A DNA stretch of 43,231 nt from an archaeon (lineage in GTDB: Archaea > Nanobdellota > Nanobdellia > SCGC-AAA011-G17 > ARS1178): contig NZCS01000031.1 in NCBI GenBank assembly GCA_002688325.1, positions 1-43,231 of the forward strand, in the 5' to 3' direction. The translations under genes and the position numbers were made by a program. Below, one piece after another: positions 1 to 8,883 of this stretch; position 1 is the first letter of the stretch, and every line of letters starts with the position of its first letter. Below the pieces are notes generated by a model. The model searched no databases and was not told where the DNA came from. It saw only the letters and a list, made by a program, of their open reading frames with translations.

Positions 1-138
1 GATAGAAAAAATAGAATAGATTTACTAAATGGAGAGAAAAAATATGTTGGTTATACAACTTATGATGGAAGAGAATATTCATTTGGAGAATTAGTTAATA
101 TGTCGATAAGAGGTTTAAATAAAGCTTTACAGGTTTAA
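1..138 (+). CDS. 3' end of an unrecognised protein (partial)
   Basis: The frame is open from the first base and closes with TAA at 136-138, giving the last 45 residues of a protein (ending GLNKALQV). The fragment is polar and charged, with the stretch YTTYDGREYSFGELVNMSIRGLNK; no motif is recognisable. Codon use is AT-rich like the rest of the window, so it is probably a genuine gene tail. It converges on the hexapeptide transferase gene to its right, with a 57-base spacer. Function unknown. Confidence 0.6.
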   Translation, partial: DRKNRIDLLNGEKKYVGYTTYDGREYSFGELVNMSIRGLNKALQV

Positions 139-195
139 TCTTCGTGAGCAAAGCGAACCAGTTACAAATATATTTATTTTAAATTAAAAATTTCC

Positions 196-855
196 TTATT
201 CTTTCTCTCTAGCAGGAACACCAACAACAGTTACATTCTCTTCAACATCTTTAGTTACAACAGAACCAGCACCAACAACACTATCCTTACCTAACTTAAT
301 CCCAGGTAACAAAACAACACTAGAACCAATCCTTACATTATCTTCAATAACAGCAGGATTAGGTTTATACTCTCCTTCAACTCTCCCCATACTATTATCT
401 CCAGTACTATTAAAAAACGGACCAAAAAAAACATTATTCCCAATTCTACTACCTTCACTTGTCATACTATGACCTTGAAAAACACAACCACTACCAATAA
501 TATTATCCCATTCTATACTAACATAACTTCCAATCTTACTTCCTTCACCAACTTTACTATTTTCCCTTATCATCACATTATGTCCAGTTTCAACTTCTTT
601 CTCTAAAACCACACCTTCATATATTACAACATTACTTCTAATCAAACATCCTTCTTTAATCACACAACCTTCACTTTTTCCTATACCTTTCTCTTTTAAA
701 TTTTTCTTATGAGGAAATCCAATTACAGAATTATGACCTATAACTACATTCTTTCCAATTTTACTTTTACCTACAATCACAGAATTATCTCCAATCTCTA
801 CACTTTCATCTACTTCTGCTTCAGGATCAATAACAACATTCTTACCTAATTTCAT
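196..855 (-). CDS. Left-handed beta-helix (hexapeptide repeat) acyltransferase
   Basis: 219 residues made almost entirely of hexapeptide repeats of the form [IV]GxxxxIG (for example VEIGDNSVIVGKSKIGKNVVIGHNSVIG at the N-terminus and VRIGSSVVLLPGIKLGKDSVVGAGSVVTKDV near the C-terminus), which fold as a left-handed beta-helix. Such proteins, usually trimers, transfer acetyl or other acyl groups to amino or hydroxyl groups, often on nucleotide sugars. The internal GFPHK segment and the C-terminal VVGVPARE are typical of sugar O/N-acetyltransferases of the WbpD/NeuD kind. The ATG overlaps the stop of the upstream FkbH-like gene by 4 bases (ATGA), so the two are co-translated. The acceptor cannot be named from sequence; a surface glycan sugar is likely. 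Confidence 0.85.
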   Translation of the reverse strand: MKLGKNVVIDPEAEVDESVEIGDNSVIVGKSKIGKNVVIGHNSVIGFPHKKNLKEKGIGKSEGCVIKEGCLIRSNVVIYEGVVLEKEVETGHNVMIRENSKVGEGSKIGSYVSIEWDNIIGSGCVFQGHSMTSEGSRIGNNVFFGPFFNSTGDNSMGRVEGEYKPNPAVIEDNVRIGSSVVLLPGIKLGKDSVVGAGSVVTKDVEENVTVVGVPAREKE

Positions 856-1862
856 TTCATCTCAACCCCCAAATACTCAGGAAAACCCATTACTTCTTCA
901 CTAAAATCAAACTCATAACTATGAATTCCATCCTTTTTCCCTACTTTCCTAAAACCTCTTTTCTCAAACAAAGGTTTCATTCTCCAATTACTTTCTGTTT
1001 CTTTAACATAACCTCTTACCTTACTAACTTTTTCTTCTTTTCCTTTCTTCAAAATCCCAACAACCAAAGCTCCACCAATACCTCTTCCCATTGTCCTACA
1101 AGAAACAGTTAAATCTCTTATACTCCAAAATTCATTCATAGTATCAATTATTGCTTCACCAATTATCCCATATTCACCAAACCTATCTTTTAACTCAACA
1201 ACAAAAACTCTATCATTATTAACTTCATAACTTTCTTTTAACTCTTCTAATTTATATCTATTAGAAGTAGCATTCAATTCATTAGTTCTATTCAACAACT
1301 GAACAACTCTTTCCCAATCACTATCCTCAACTTCTCTTATCACCATTTTCATTTCACATTTTTTCAAAAATTCCTTATAATCACCTTTATGTTCCTTCTC
1401 CCCTTTCTCTCTTTCTCTTTGTTCCTTCAACAACCTAACTCTATCTTCTTCTAATAATTCTTTTATCCCATCAACTTCTAAAACATCCAAAGGATCTTCA
1501 AAATATAAACTTTTAACACCTATCAAACTAACTTCCTCTCTTTGAAACGCATCATCATCAACAAATAAAACTTCTTCTTTACTAACATTAAACTTCTCCA
1601 TTAATTCTAAAACATTTTTACTTTTCAATTCCCAATTTATTTTCAAATCTTCAAAAAACTCTAACAATCCAAATTCTTTTAACTTTTTCTCTCCATCCTC
1701 AAAATAATTCTTACTACAAACAACATTTTTAATTTCTCTTTTTTTTAACTCCTTCAAAACTTCCTTACTTCCTTCTTTCAACTTTACTTTTTCCTTATCT
1801 TTATAGTATACACTACCTTCCCATAAAGTATTATCCAAGTCCCAAACCACCATCTTTATCAT
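852..1862 (-). CDS. FkbH-like protein: HAD phosphatase-type domain plus GNAT domain
   Basis: 336 residues. The N-terminal half starts with the HAD nucleophile motif DLDNT (D8, D10) followed by LWEG, as in FkbH/HAD-IIIC proteins, and has the distal acidic motif VDDDAFQREEV near residue 100. The C-terminal half (about 170-330) is GNAT-like, with LTVSCRTMGRGIGGALV as the acetyl-CoA loop. FkbH-type proteins load or transfer three-carbon glyceryl units in polyketide and glycan synthesis, or help make modified sugars. The partner acyltransferase overlaps its 3' end. The likely role is attaching a small acyl group to a glycan precursor; this is inference. ATG is at 1862; an alternative Met lies 3 codons further in. 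Confidence 0.8.
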   Translation of the reverse strand: MIKMVVWDLDNTLWEGSVYYKDKEKVKLKEGSKEVLKELKKREIKNVVCSKNYFEDGEKKLKEFGLLEFFEDLKINWELKSKNVLELMEKFNVSKEEVLFVDDDAFQREEVSLIGVKSLYFEDPLDVLEVDGIKELLEEDRVRLLKEQREREKGEKEHKGDYKEFLKKCEMKMVIREVEDSDWERVVQLLNRTNELNATSNRYKLEELKESYEVNNDRVFVVELKDRFGEYGIIGEAIIDTMNEFWSIRDLTVSCRTMGRGIGGALVVGILKKGKEEKVSKVRGYVKETESNWRMKPLFEKRGFRKVGKKDGIHSYEFDFSEEVMGFPEYLGVEMK

Positions 1863-1947
1863 AATTATAAAAAAATTATACTTTCTACATAAACTTTACT
1901 ATTTCTTGCTTAAATAATTTAAGAAATTTAACTGTTTAAAATTGAGA

Positions 1948-2901
1948 TTACTTCCAAAACCCACTAAAAATATCTTTTGCTTCAGGAGTAATAGAATATA
2001 TCAATCCTAATAACCCAACAGAAGTAGCACCCAAACCAACTGCAATTCCTTTTTTAACTAAAGGACTTTGTTTTCTTATTAAATCAGGATAAGAAGTTCT
2101 TTCACATTCTTCAACACCAATCAAATCTCTAAAAACATCAGTTGCATATCCCCACCAATCACCTGTAACAGCACCATACACAGTAACAAAAATACTTGCT
2201 TTAACTAATTCATCTAAATCACGAGATCCAGCAAGGAAATAAAAACCAGGAGTAGTTGTCAAATTCCAACCAGCTAAAAAATATTTATCATGTTTTGTTA
2301 TTACATCTTCTTCCTTATCAGTTACATTAAAAACTTTTCTAGAATAATCCCTACATCTTGCCATAATACTTCCCATACCACCAAAAGCCAAACCAGTACC
2401 TAACAAACGAGCATTCATAGAAACTTTATCAGACATCCCATTCCATGTAACTTCAGAAATAGCAAGCAAAGGATGATTTAAAGCACAAAGAGCAGTACAA
2501 TCAGATACATGTTTCCAAAAATTTTCCCTAACCCATCTTTTCCCTTTATCCACATAATTTTGCTTTGTTCCAAAACCAACACAAGCATTTTTTGCAACAT
2601 CTCTAATTTCTTCTTCATAAACATCCTCATCTCCATCTTCAAGGACACTTAAAACAGCAGTTTCAAATAAGTCTTGTTTCTTTCTACTAAATTCTATGGG
2701 AATCCTAAGATTAGAAACAGCATCATCTAATGAGTTCATTTCTTGAAAATCACCACTTCCACTCATAACTTCTTCCACAATTCTTGGTTTAATTAACCCT
2801 TCTCTTAAACTTTCTTCAGTAACATCTTCTAAACTACCATAAGCTACTTCTAATATTCTATTCCCTTCATTTTGTTTATATAACTCAGTTACATTTGGCA
2901 T
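1948..2901 (-). CDS. Hypothetical protein, possible C-terminal membrane segments
   Basis: 317 residues, not recognised. The first 100 residues are acidic and charged with no signal peptide. The middle (about 140-190) has HVSDCTALCALNHPLLAISEVTWNG and a glycine-rich GTGLAFGGMGSIMARC stretch. The C-terminus has two mildly hydrophobic segments, around SIFVTVYGAVTGDWWGYATDVF and GIAVGLGATSVGLLGLIYSITPEA. This could be a two-helix membrane protein with a large cytoplasmic domain. It is read on the same strand as the 807-residue exported protein upstream, 75 bases away, so the two may be one transcription unit. A poly-A/T-rich spacer of 85 bases separates it from the FkbH gene. Confidence 0.6.
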   Translation of the reverse strand: MPNVTELYKQNEGNRILEVAYGSLEDVTEESLREGLIKPRIVEEVMSGSGDFQEMNSLDDAVSNLRIPIEFSRKKQDLFETAVLSVLEDGDEDVYEEEIRDVAKNACVGFGTKQNYVDKGKRWVRENFWKHVSDCTALCALNHPLLAISEVTWNGMSDKVSMNARLLGTGLAFGGMGSIMARCRDYSRKVFNVTDKEEDVITKHDKYFLAGWNLTTTPGFYFLAGSRDLDELVKASIFVTVYGAVTGDWWGYATDVFRDLIGVEECERTSYPDLIRKQSPLVKKGIAVGLGATSVGLLGLIYSITPEAKDIFSGFWK

Positions 2902-2975
2902 TTTATAATAATTTTATTAGACCTCTTTTCTAGAAAAACACAACAAAATTCACTTTATAAAACTTTCTCAAAAAT

Positions 2976-5399
2976 CTATCTACTACACGTACCCACTAAA
3001 GTACCTTCAATAGTATGCTCTCCACCAGCTAAAGGATTATCTAACTGATAAAGTAATCTAGCACTAAGACCTCCACTTGGACCTAAAAGAATGTTAATTC
3101 TTGCTCCAAATCCTGGTGCTTCATTTAACTTTTGAATAGCATCTAAACTCCAATAACCATCAGATAATGATGCTTGCCATTTAAGAAGACGTCCATCCTT
3201 AAATCCATCTTCCATAGCAAAATGAAATTCACTTACAAATGTTCCAGGAATCAAAGGTATATCCCATTCTGTTTGAACTAAAGCAGATTGGCCGTCTTTA
3301 TCTGTATAATCTGCTCCAATAACTAAAAGCTTTTCATCAAATCCAAAAACCTTACCTAAATCTCTTCTTCCTTTAATACGAGATATTTCCCCATCATACA
3401 TAAACGTAATACCATGGTCTGCATAAACTAAACTTGGATCATTACCAGTCCTAATACCTACTGGGAATCCATGGTATTGTGCACTTACAACAAGCTCAAG
3501 ACCTTCAGTAGGGTCTGCTGATTGTACTTCTTCAATACTTAAATAATCTTTAGGGTCATCAGGGTCAACAAGCTTAACTCCTCTAACAAGAGGACCATCA
3601 AAAAGAGACACACCATAATTTGGAAATAGCAGGCTTTTTGCATCAACACCATTAACAGTCTTTACTAAATAAGTTACATTTTTTAATTCTGGTGAAGTTA
3701 CTTTTAAATTCCCGTTTTCTCCATTTTCATCTGTTGCAAAACTAACAAGTTCACCTACTACAAAACCTAAGCTAGATGTATTTAAAAGTTCATTTGCCTT
3801 ATAAAAGAATCTTCCACCTTCAATAGCACCAATATCAACCAATGCAAAATCTGGCCCAAACCCTAATTGAGAGTTTAAAGGACTTAAGTCAAATACAGTT
3901 CTTTCTCCAGCAGAATCAACCATATGACCTAGTTGATAGCCTTGATGTTTTAATATTGAAGTCTGAGAATTTAAAGCTTCTCTACGAAAAAGAGACCATC
4001 CATCAACAGCAGGATCTCTATGTAACACTTCATATATTTTCTCTACTTGATCACGTAATACTCGTGCTTTAGAATTTTTTAAATTTAATTGAACAGAAGT
4101 TCCTTCCCTACGTACTTTATCTGGCGCTACACCTAAAAATCCTGTTCGAATATTCAACTCATCATTAGGACCAGCAACAATAGTTGTACCAGTCTCATCC
4201 TGTGCAAAACCAATAACACCTTGATAGGCAGCACTATAAAAATCTCTTTGTATCATATGTCCTTCAGGATCACGTATGTCAGTTTGCCTTAATCCAAAAC
4301 TAAAAGGACCTTGTGTAATACCTTGTTTCTGTGTGACTGACTGCACTGCACCAAATCCAAGATTATTACTCACTAACATATCAATTAAATCACTTACCCT
4401 TGGTGGTTTTTCCAAATTCATATAGTAATAATACTCAGCAGCACCTTGTGCTTTCTTAGATTTGATTATAGCTTTCTCTTGTTCTGCTTCAACTGCTGCC
4501 ATAGCATCCATATCTGTTAAAAGAATTAACTGCGATCTAGATAAATTTCCATCAACATCATATTTTGTTTCTGTTCCTGTTTCCACAGAAGTTTCACCAA
4601 ATGCTGCACTAAGATGTTCACTTCTTAAACCTGCTCTTATATTAGTTTTACTTATATAAGTTGCATTAACAACACCAGTAAGTTCCATGTTAGCATTTTC
4701 TAAATTAAATGGTATTGGTACAAGTCCTAATTGTTCTGGTGTTTGATAAGTTCTGGCTGGACTAGTATGATGAGTAACTTTTCCTTCTTGTTTTTGTTCT
4801 CTGTTAAATTCAATTTGTTGTGGAGTTCTTTGTTTTTTTCTTTTTTTACCACCAAATTCAACTTCTTGTTCATGTACAAATTCACCACCTTCATTATACT
4901 CTTCTAAAGATGGTTCAATAGCTTGTATTGCTGCTGGTTCTAAAGATAAATCAGTAGTCTGTACTGTTTGTTCTAAATGAGCTTCAGTAGAAGGTGTTGC
5001 ATAAATTTGAGAATCTATTGGTAGCCCTTTAATAAGTTCTATCTTGGGTGTAGATGTCATTAACCCATTATCTTCAACAATCTGTTCTAAATCTGAATTA
5101 GATGCCCTTACTCCTGGCACTAATTCAACATTCATTAAAGAACTACTATCTCTACCATCCATAAGGTCTTGTGCTCGATAGATTATACCTTCATTTTCTC
5201 CGTTTTTTTCTGATGGTCTTAATTCATGCAATAATCTAGGTTCAACAACATTAGGATTCTCTTTTGGAGGATTATATGTCTCAACAGGAGGATCTATATT
5301 TGCTAATGCTTCTGGACTATCAGCACTACTCTTATAACTTACCATACCCAAACCTAATGACATCCCCATCCAAAGAACTAAATTTCTTAAGTTTTTCAT
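2976..5399 (-). CDS. Large exported protein of unknown family
   Basis: 807 residues. The N-terminus (MKNLRNLVLWMGMSLGLGMVSYKSSADS) is a clear Sec signal peptide with a likely cut near residue 26. The mature protein begins with about 180 acidic, Pro-rich, low-complexity residues, then a basic KKRKKQR patch (about 186-192). From about 220 onward it is a mixed domain rich in alternating polar/apolar strands, including a long C-terminal part with many short beta-strand-like segments (for example LLVIGADYTDKDGQSALVQTEWDIPL and GARINILLGPSGGLSARLLYQL). It has no membrane anchor and almost no cysteine. The C-terminal strand pattern resembles beta-rich secreted or barrel-like proteins, but no family can be named. 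Base composition is slightly less AT-rich than its neighbours. Confidence 0.7.
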   Translation of the reverse strand: MKNLRNLVLWMGMSLGLGMVSYKSSADSPEALANIDPPVETYNPPKENPNVVEPRLLHELRPSEKNGENEGIIYRAQDLMDGRDSSSLMNVELVPGVRASNSDLEQIVEDNGLMTSTPKIELIKGLPIDSQIYATPSTEAHLEQTVQTTDLSLEPAAIQAIEPSLEEYNEGGEFVHEQEVEFGGKKRKKQRTPQQIEFNREQKQEGKVTHHTSPARTYQTPEQLGLVPIPFNLENANMELTGVVNATYISKTNIRAGLRSEHLSAAFGETSVETGTETKYDVDGNLSRSQLILLTDMDAMAAVEAEQEKAIIKSKKAQGAAEYYYYMNLEKPPRVSDLIDMLVSNNLGFGAVQSVTQKQGITQGPFSFGLRQTDIRDPEGHMIQRDFYSAAYQGVIGFAQDETGTTIVAGPNDELNIRTGFLGVAPDKVRREGTSVQLNLKNSKARVLRDQVEKIYEVLHRDPAVDGWSLFRREALNSQTSILKHQGYQLGHMVDSAGERTVFDLSPLNSQLGFGPDFALVDIGAIEGGRFFYKANELLNTSSLGFVVGELVSFATDENGENGNLKVTSPELKNVTYLVKTVNGVDAKSLLFPNYGVSLFDGPLVRGVKLVDPDDPKDYLSIEEVQSADPTEGLELVVSAQYHGFPVGIRTGNDPSLVYADHGITFMYDGEISRIKGRRDLGKVFGFDEKLLVIGADYTDKDGQSALVQTEWDIPLIPGTFVSEFHFAMEDGFKDGRLLKWQASLSDGYWSLDAIQKLNEAPGFGARINILLGPSGGLSARLLYQLDNPLAGGEHTIEGTLVGTCSR

Positions 5400-5496
5400 T
5401 GAAATACTACCTATAAGACTTCAAAACACTTAAATTTATCGAAAAAATATTAAAAAAAATAAAAAAAGAATAATTTTGTACTTTTTTACTTAAACT

Positions 5497-5775
5497 CTAA
5501 AATTCTTCTGAGTCTTCTTTAGTTTCAGATTCTTCTGTACTTTCTTCGCTTGCTTCTGTTTCTTCAGTTCCAATTTCACTACCTTTTTGAAGCAATGTAA
5601 CGTTTTGTGCTTGTACACCTTTATCTGTTTCAGTAGGTTCAAAAGATACTTTATCTCCTTCTCTTAAAAAAGTTCCGTCCAAAGCTGAATTGTGAACAAA
5701 GTAATCTTTGCCGTCTTCGCCTTCGATGAAACCATATCCTTTATCTCTACTAAACCATTTTACTGTTCCTTCCAT
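5497..5775 (-). CDS. Cold-shock domain RNA-binding protein with acidic tail
   Basis: 92 residues. Residues 1-66 form a cold-shock domain: MEGTVKWFSRDKGYGFIEGEDGKDYFVHNSAL contains RNP1 (KGYGFI) and RNP2 (YFVH), followed by the typical EGDKVSFEPTETDKGVQAQNV. The last 25 residues are a Glu/Ser/Thr-rich acidic tail. It binds single-stranded nucleic acid and is expected to act as an RNA chaperone. Such proteins are patchily distributed in archaea and often look acquired from bacteria. The gene has an unusually strong Shine-Dalgarno (AGGAGG) for this window, which fixes the start and fits high expression. Confidence 0.93.
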   Translation of the reverse strand: MEGTVKWFSRDKGYGFIEGEDGKDYFVHNSALDGTFLREGDKVSFEPTETDKGVQAQNVTLLQKGSEIGTEETEASEESTEESETKEDSEEF

Positions 5776-5780
5776 GTTTT

Positions 5781-5786
5781 CCTCCT
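5781..5786 (-). promoter_or_regulatory. Strong Shine-Dalgarno of the cold-shock gene
   Basis: AGGAGG lies five bases upstream of the ATG on the minus strand. Most genes in this window have weak or no Shine-Dalgarno and appear leaderless, so this full-length site stands out and supports the chosen start. Confidence 0.75.
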
Positions 5787-5879
5787 AATATTAATTAATT
5801 GTTCAATTTTACTCGAACACTAAATAAACTCATTATATACCCCTTTTTAAAGCTTTTGGGTAAAAAAAGAAAAAATTTA

Positions 5880-6203
5880 TTATTCTCTTTTTCTCATTCC
5901 TTCTGGTATAGAAAGTTCTCCATAAACAATATCAATTAAACCTTGTACTGATTCTCTAGTATGTTCTGGTGCTTCTGGAAAACCATAAGTTGAGATACCA
6001 ATTTTCACACATCCAATAGATGTTTCACCACCAACATGTTTTACTTCGCCAATACCTTCTAATCTTAGAGGTCTTGACCTACCTTGTTTATGTCTTTCTA
6101 ATCCATCCATATAATCTAATATTGCTTTGTATGTTTTCATACTCAAATTTAATTCTATAAAATCCCTAAAAGATTCATCATTTTCTCCCATTTTTTCACT
6201 CAT
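5880..6203 (-). CDS. Hypothetical small protein
   Basis: 107 residues, soluble, no membrane segment or signal. The N-terminal half is helical and charged (ESFRDFIELNLSMKTYKAILDYMDGLERHKQG). The C-terminal half is more strand-like with GCVKIGISTYGFPEAPEHTRESVQ. No known motif. It is a single gene between the VOC gene and the cold-shock gene. Codon use matches the neighbours, so I take it as a real lineage-specific gene of unknown function. An alternative start lies 4 codons downstream. Confidence 0.55.
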   Translation of the reverse strand: MSEKMGENDESFRDFIELNLSMKTYKAILDYMDGLERHKQGRSRPLRLEGIGEVKHVGGETSIGCVKIGISTYGFPEAPEHTRESVQGLIDIVYGELSIPEGMRKRE

Positions 6204-6265
6204 TTTCTTCTCCCATCACCCCTATAACTCAATAAAAACAACTTCTTTTTAAAACTTTCTAAACA

Positions 6266-6649
6266 TCACTTAACCTCTACAAACTCAATTAAAACCCCCA
6301 CATCCTTAGGATGTATAAAAGCAACCTTACCTTCATATGCTTCAACAGGTTCTACAACAACTTTACAACCTTTTTCTTTTAAATTTTTAACAGTTAAATC
6401 AATATCACTAACTTCATAAGCCATATGATGAAAACTTTCACCTTTTTCTTTTAAATATCTACTAACCCCATTTTCTCCAACAGGTTCAACTAATTCCATT
6501 TTAACATCTCCCAAATCAAAAAACATAATTTTAACCTTCATATTTTTATCTTCATAAACTTCTCCTGATTCAACTCCAAATATTTTCTCATACTTCTCTT
6601 TACTTTCTTCTATATTCTCAACAACAATACCAATATGATGTATCTTCAT
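6266..6649 (-). CDS. VOC-fold (glyoxalase/methylmalonyl-CoA epimerase-like) protein
   Basis: 127 residues with the two beta-alpha-beta-beta-beta repeats of the vicinal oxygen chelate fold. Likely metal ligands are H5 (HHIGIV), E52 (KMELVEP), H74 or H75 (FHHMAYEV) and E122 (LIEFVEV), the pattern of methylmalonyl-CoA epimerase. That enzyme interconverts (R)- and (S)-methylmalonyl-CoA using a divalent metal. No mutase or carboxylase lies nearby. Instead the gene overlaps the upstream glycosyltransferase by 4 bases (ATGA), so a role in modifying a small metabolite for glycan synthesis is equally possible. The family is secure; the substrate is not. Confidence 0.8.
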   Translation of the reverse strand: MKIHHIGIVVENIEESKEKYEKIFGVESGEVYEDKNMKVKIMFFDLGDVKMELVEPVGENGVSRYLKEKGESFHHMAYEVSDIDLTVKNLKEKGCKVVVEPVEAYEGKVAFIHPKDVGVLIEFVEVK

Positions 6650-7785
6650 TTATACACCTCTTTAGTTTTTTCCAATATCTCATCCCAGCTAAAATTTTTA
6701 GCTTTCTCTTTATTATTCTCACTAAATTTTTCACTTAATTCTTTATCATCTAACACTTTTAATATTTTTTCTTTTAAATTCTTCAAATCTCCATAATCAA
6801 CAAAAAATCCATTTTCTCCATCTTTCATCTCATAAGGAATTCCATTTACAGGACTTGCAACAACAGGCAAACCAGAAGCATATGCTTCAAACAACGTCAA
6901 CGGTAAACCTTCTCTATAACTTGGTAAAACATAAACATCAGAGCCTTGGTAAATCTCAGCTAATTTTTCTTTACCTTTTACTGCTCCCAAAATATGAATT
7001 CTTTCTTCTCCATCTCTTATTTTTTCCATTTCTTTTAACATACCTTCATCCGGACCTACAAAAACAAAATCCATATCTCTCTCTTTTAAAATATCCTTAG
7101 CAACTTCCACTAATTTCTCAGGACCTTTAGTAATATGTAACCTTCCTAAAAATAATACAATTTTTCCTTTAAATTTCTTCTTAAAATTATTATCTTCAAT
7201 TTCTTTAAAAAATATTTTATCCATACCATTTGGCAAATATATAATCTTATCTTGTTTAGCTCCCCATTTTTTTAATTGATCAAATTCCCAAGGTGTAATA
7301 GATATAATTTTATCTGCAAACTTCAAAGTTAACCTTCCCCAACTTAAACCAGCTAACGTAACTGCTAATCTTGCTAATAACGGTCTATGTTTATCAGTCC
7401 ATGGACTATGAGTAGTGTGAACATATCTTATTCCTCTTATCTTAGCAATTAAACCAGCCATGAAATTACAAAAATGACCAGTAACATGACTATGTATAAC
7501 ATCAAAATCTTCTTTCCATAACTTCCCATAATCCAACCATATTGTTCCTCTATCAGAAACATGAAATAAGTGATAACCTCTATGTACTTTCAAACCTTCA
7601 AATTCCACTTCTTTCTCTTTTAATCTACATGATTTCCCTTCTGAATATTCTTTTCTACCACAATCTGAAGTAAATACATGAACCTCATGACCTTCTTTAA
7701 TTAATCTTTTCCCTAATTCATAAACCACTTGTTCTACTCCTCCAACTACAGGAAAGAAGAATGGTGCAACAAAAGCTATTTTCAT
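6646..7785 (-). CDS. GT4-family glycosyltransferase
   Basis: 379 residues of the GT-B fold. The N-terminus (MKIAFVAPFFFPVVGGVEQVVYELGKRL) carries the GGVE loop of family 4. The C-terminal Rossmann domain starts near IVLFLGRLHITKGPEKL and has the nucleotide-sugar site SYREGLPLTLFEAYASGLPVVAS with the E-x7-E arrangement. It transfers a sugar from a nucleotide sugar to a glycan or lipid acceptor at the cytoplasmic face of the membrane. It is co-translated with the VOC gene. The promoter is shared in sequence with that of the radical SAM gene near 10.2 kb (25 identical bases). Donor and acceptor unknown. Confidence 0.92.
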   Translation of the reverse strand: MKIAFVAPFFFPVVGGVEQVVYELGKRLIKEGHEVHVFTSDCGRKEYSEGKSCRLKEKEVEFEGLKVHRGYHLFHVSDRGTIWLDYGKLWKEDFDVIHSHVTGHFCNFMAGLIAKIRGIRYVHTTHSPWTDKHRPLLARLAVTLAGLSWGRLTLKFADKIISITPWEFDQLKKWGAKQDKIIYLPNGMDKIFFKEIEDNNFKKKFKGKIVLFLGRLHITKGPEKLVEVAKDILKERDMDFVFVGPDEGMLKEMEKIRDGEERIHILGAVKGKEKLAEIYQGSDVYVLPSYREGLPLTLFEAYASGLPVVASPVNGIPYEMKDGENGFFVDYGDLKNLKEKILKVLDDKELSEKFSENNKEKAKNFSWDEILEKTKEVYK

Positions 7786-7802
7786 CTTAATTTTTATAAT
7801 TT

Positions 7803-7827
7803 AACTGTTCTTTATATGGATTTCTAT
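7803..7827 (-). promoter_or_regulatory. Promoter block of the GT4 gene, copy 1 of an exact 25-bp repeat
   Basis: On the minus strand this block contains a TATA-like ATATAAAG followed by AACAGTT and ends 17 bases before the GT4 ATG. The same 25 bases recur at 10202-10226, 16 bases before the preferred radical SAM start. The spacing puts the transcription start very near the ATG in both cases, as expected for archaeal near-leaderless mRNAs. Confidence 0.65.
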
Positions 7828-7909
7828 AGTGTTTTGCTATTAAAGTTTAGTTACTTTAGAATAGTTATAGATAGAAAAGTTTATAAAAGAAAAAACAACT
7901 TATTTTATT

Positions 7910-8881
7910 ATGAAATATGGAATTATATCAGATATTCATAGAATACCAGTATCTTCTGTAGAAATAGCAAAAGATATGCTAATGGAACAAGGAGTAGACA
8001 AATTAATATTAAATGGAGATGTTGGGGATAGAAAAGAATCCATACCAGCTAGCCAAAATCATTTGGGCTCTATTTTAACTATAGTTGGAGAAAGTGGATT
8101 AGAAACTTTTGTTCAACCAGGATCACACGAAACATTATTAGCTTTTGGACCAGTTATAGATCATTTTTCTGATACATATCCTATGATAGACACTACTAAA
8201 GATCCAAAATCAGAACAACCAGACCATGATTTAGTATTTTTACTTGGTTCTGATTTTCTTTGTGGTGGAGAATATGAAATGGGAAATGAAATTCCTTCTG
8301 GAAGATATATTAAAACTGAGAAAGGATTATTACAATTTGAAACTTTAGATCAATATATGCATGCAATACAACAAGGATATAGGCAAGGAGCAATGCAATA
8401 TGCAAACATGCAAGATTTAAGAGATTTAGTAACAGACCCAGATAAAACTGTTGTAGTTTGTCATGTTCCTAGAAAATTTGATAATCTTGAGACTGCAGTG
8501 GATGTAGCAGAATTTGGAGAAGCAACAGAAGATTTTAAATTAGGAGAACAAGAAATACAAAAAAGTTCCATTTTTCCAGGACCAGTTGCAGAACAAGTTA
8601 TTCAAGCAGGATATCCAGTTACATTAAAAAGAGAAAATAGAGGAAACGAAGAACTAAGAGATTTATACACTGAATTAGGAATCACTAAAGCAGTTACAGG
8701 TCATTTTCATGAATCATTTCACAGAGCACATGATTTAAATTGTAATCCATTACCTCAAAGACAACTAACAGATGAATTATTCTGGAATGCAAGTTGTTTA
8801 GATTTAGGGGCTATTGGAATTTTAACAGTTGAAGATAATAAAGTTGCTTATGAAAATTTAAAACTACATGAACACCTATAA
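7910..8881 (+). CDS. Calcineurin-like metallophosphoesterase
   Basis: 323 residues. The five metallophosphoesterase blocks are visible: SDIH (D8, H10), NGDVGD (G36, D37), GSHE (71-74), VVCHVPR near 185, and GHFHE near 265. They bind two metal ions for hydrolysis of a phosphate ester. There is no signal peptide or membrane segment, so it is cytoplasmic. The substrate cannot be told from sequence. A TATA box (TTTATAAAAG, around 7878-7887) lies about 25 bases before the ATG, so the mRNA is probably leaderless. It is flanked by the glycan-synthesis genes but read on the opposite strand, so it is not necessarily part of that pathway. Confidence 0.88.
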   Translation: MKYGIISDIHRIPVSSVEIAKDMLMEQGVDKLILNGDVGDRKESIPASQNHLGSILTIVGESGLETFVQPGSHETLLAFGPVIDHFSDTYPMIDTTKDPKSEQPDHDLVFLLGSDFLCGGEYEMGNEIPSGRYIKTEKGLLQFETLDQYMHAIQQGYRQGAMQYANMQDLRDLVTDPDKTVVVCHVPRKFDNLETAVDVAEFGEATEDFKLGEQEIQKSSIFPGPVAEQVIQAGYPVTLKRENRGNEELRDLYTELGITKAVTGHFHESFHRAHDLNCNPLPQRQLTDELFWNASCLDLGAIGILTVEDNKVAYENLKLHEHL

Positions 8882-8883
8882 CC

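Noticed and set aside
139-195. Possible small RNA or hairpin after the first gene (TTCG...CGAA)
   Set aside because: Only a 4-bp stem and no promoter; nothing firm beyond a spacer between convergent genes.
5843-5875. Further copy of the hairpin/poly-T element upstream of the cold-shock gene
   Set aside because: Only AAAGCTTTT and T/A runs are shared; too weak to call a copy.
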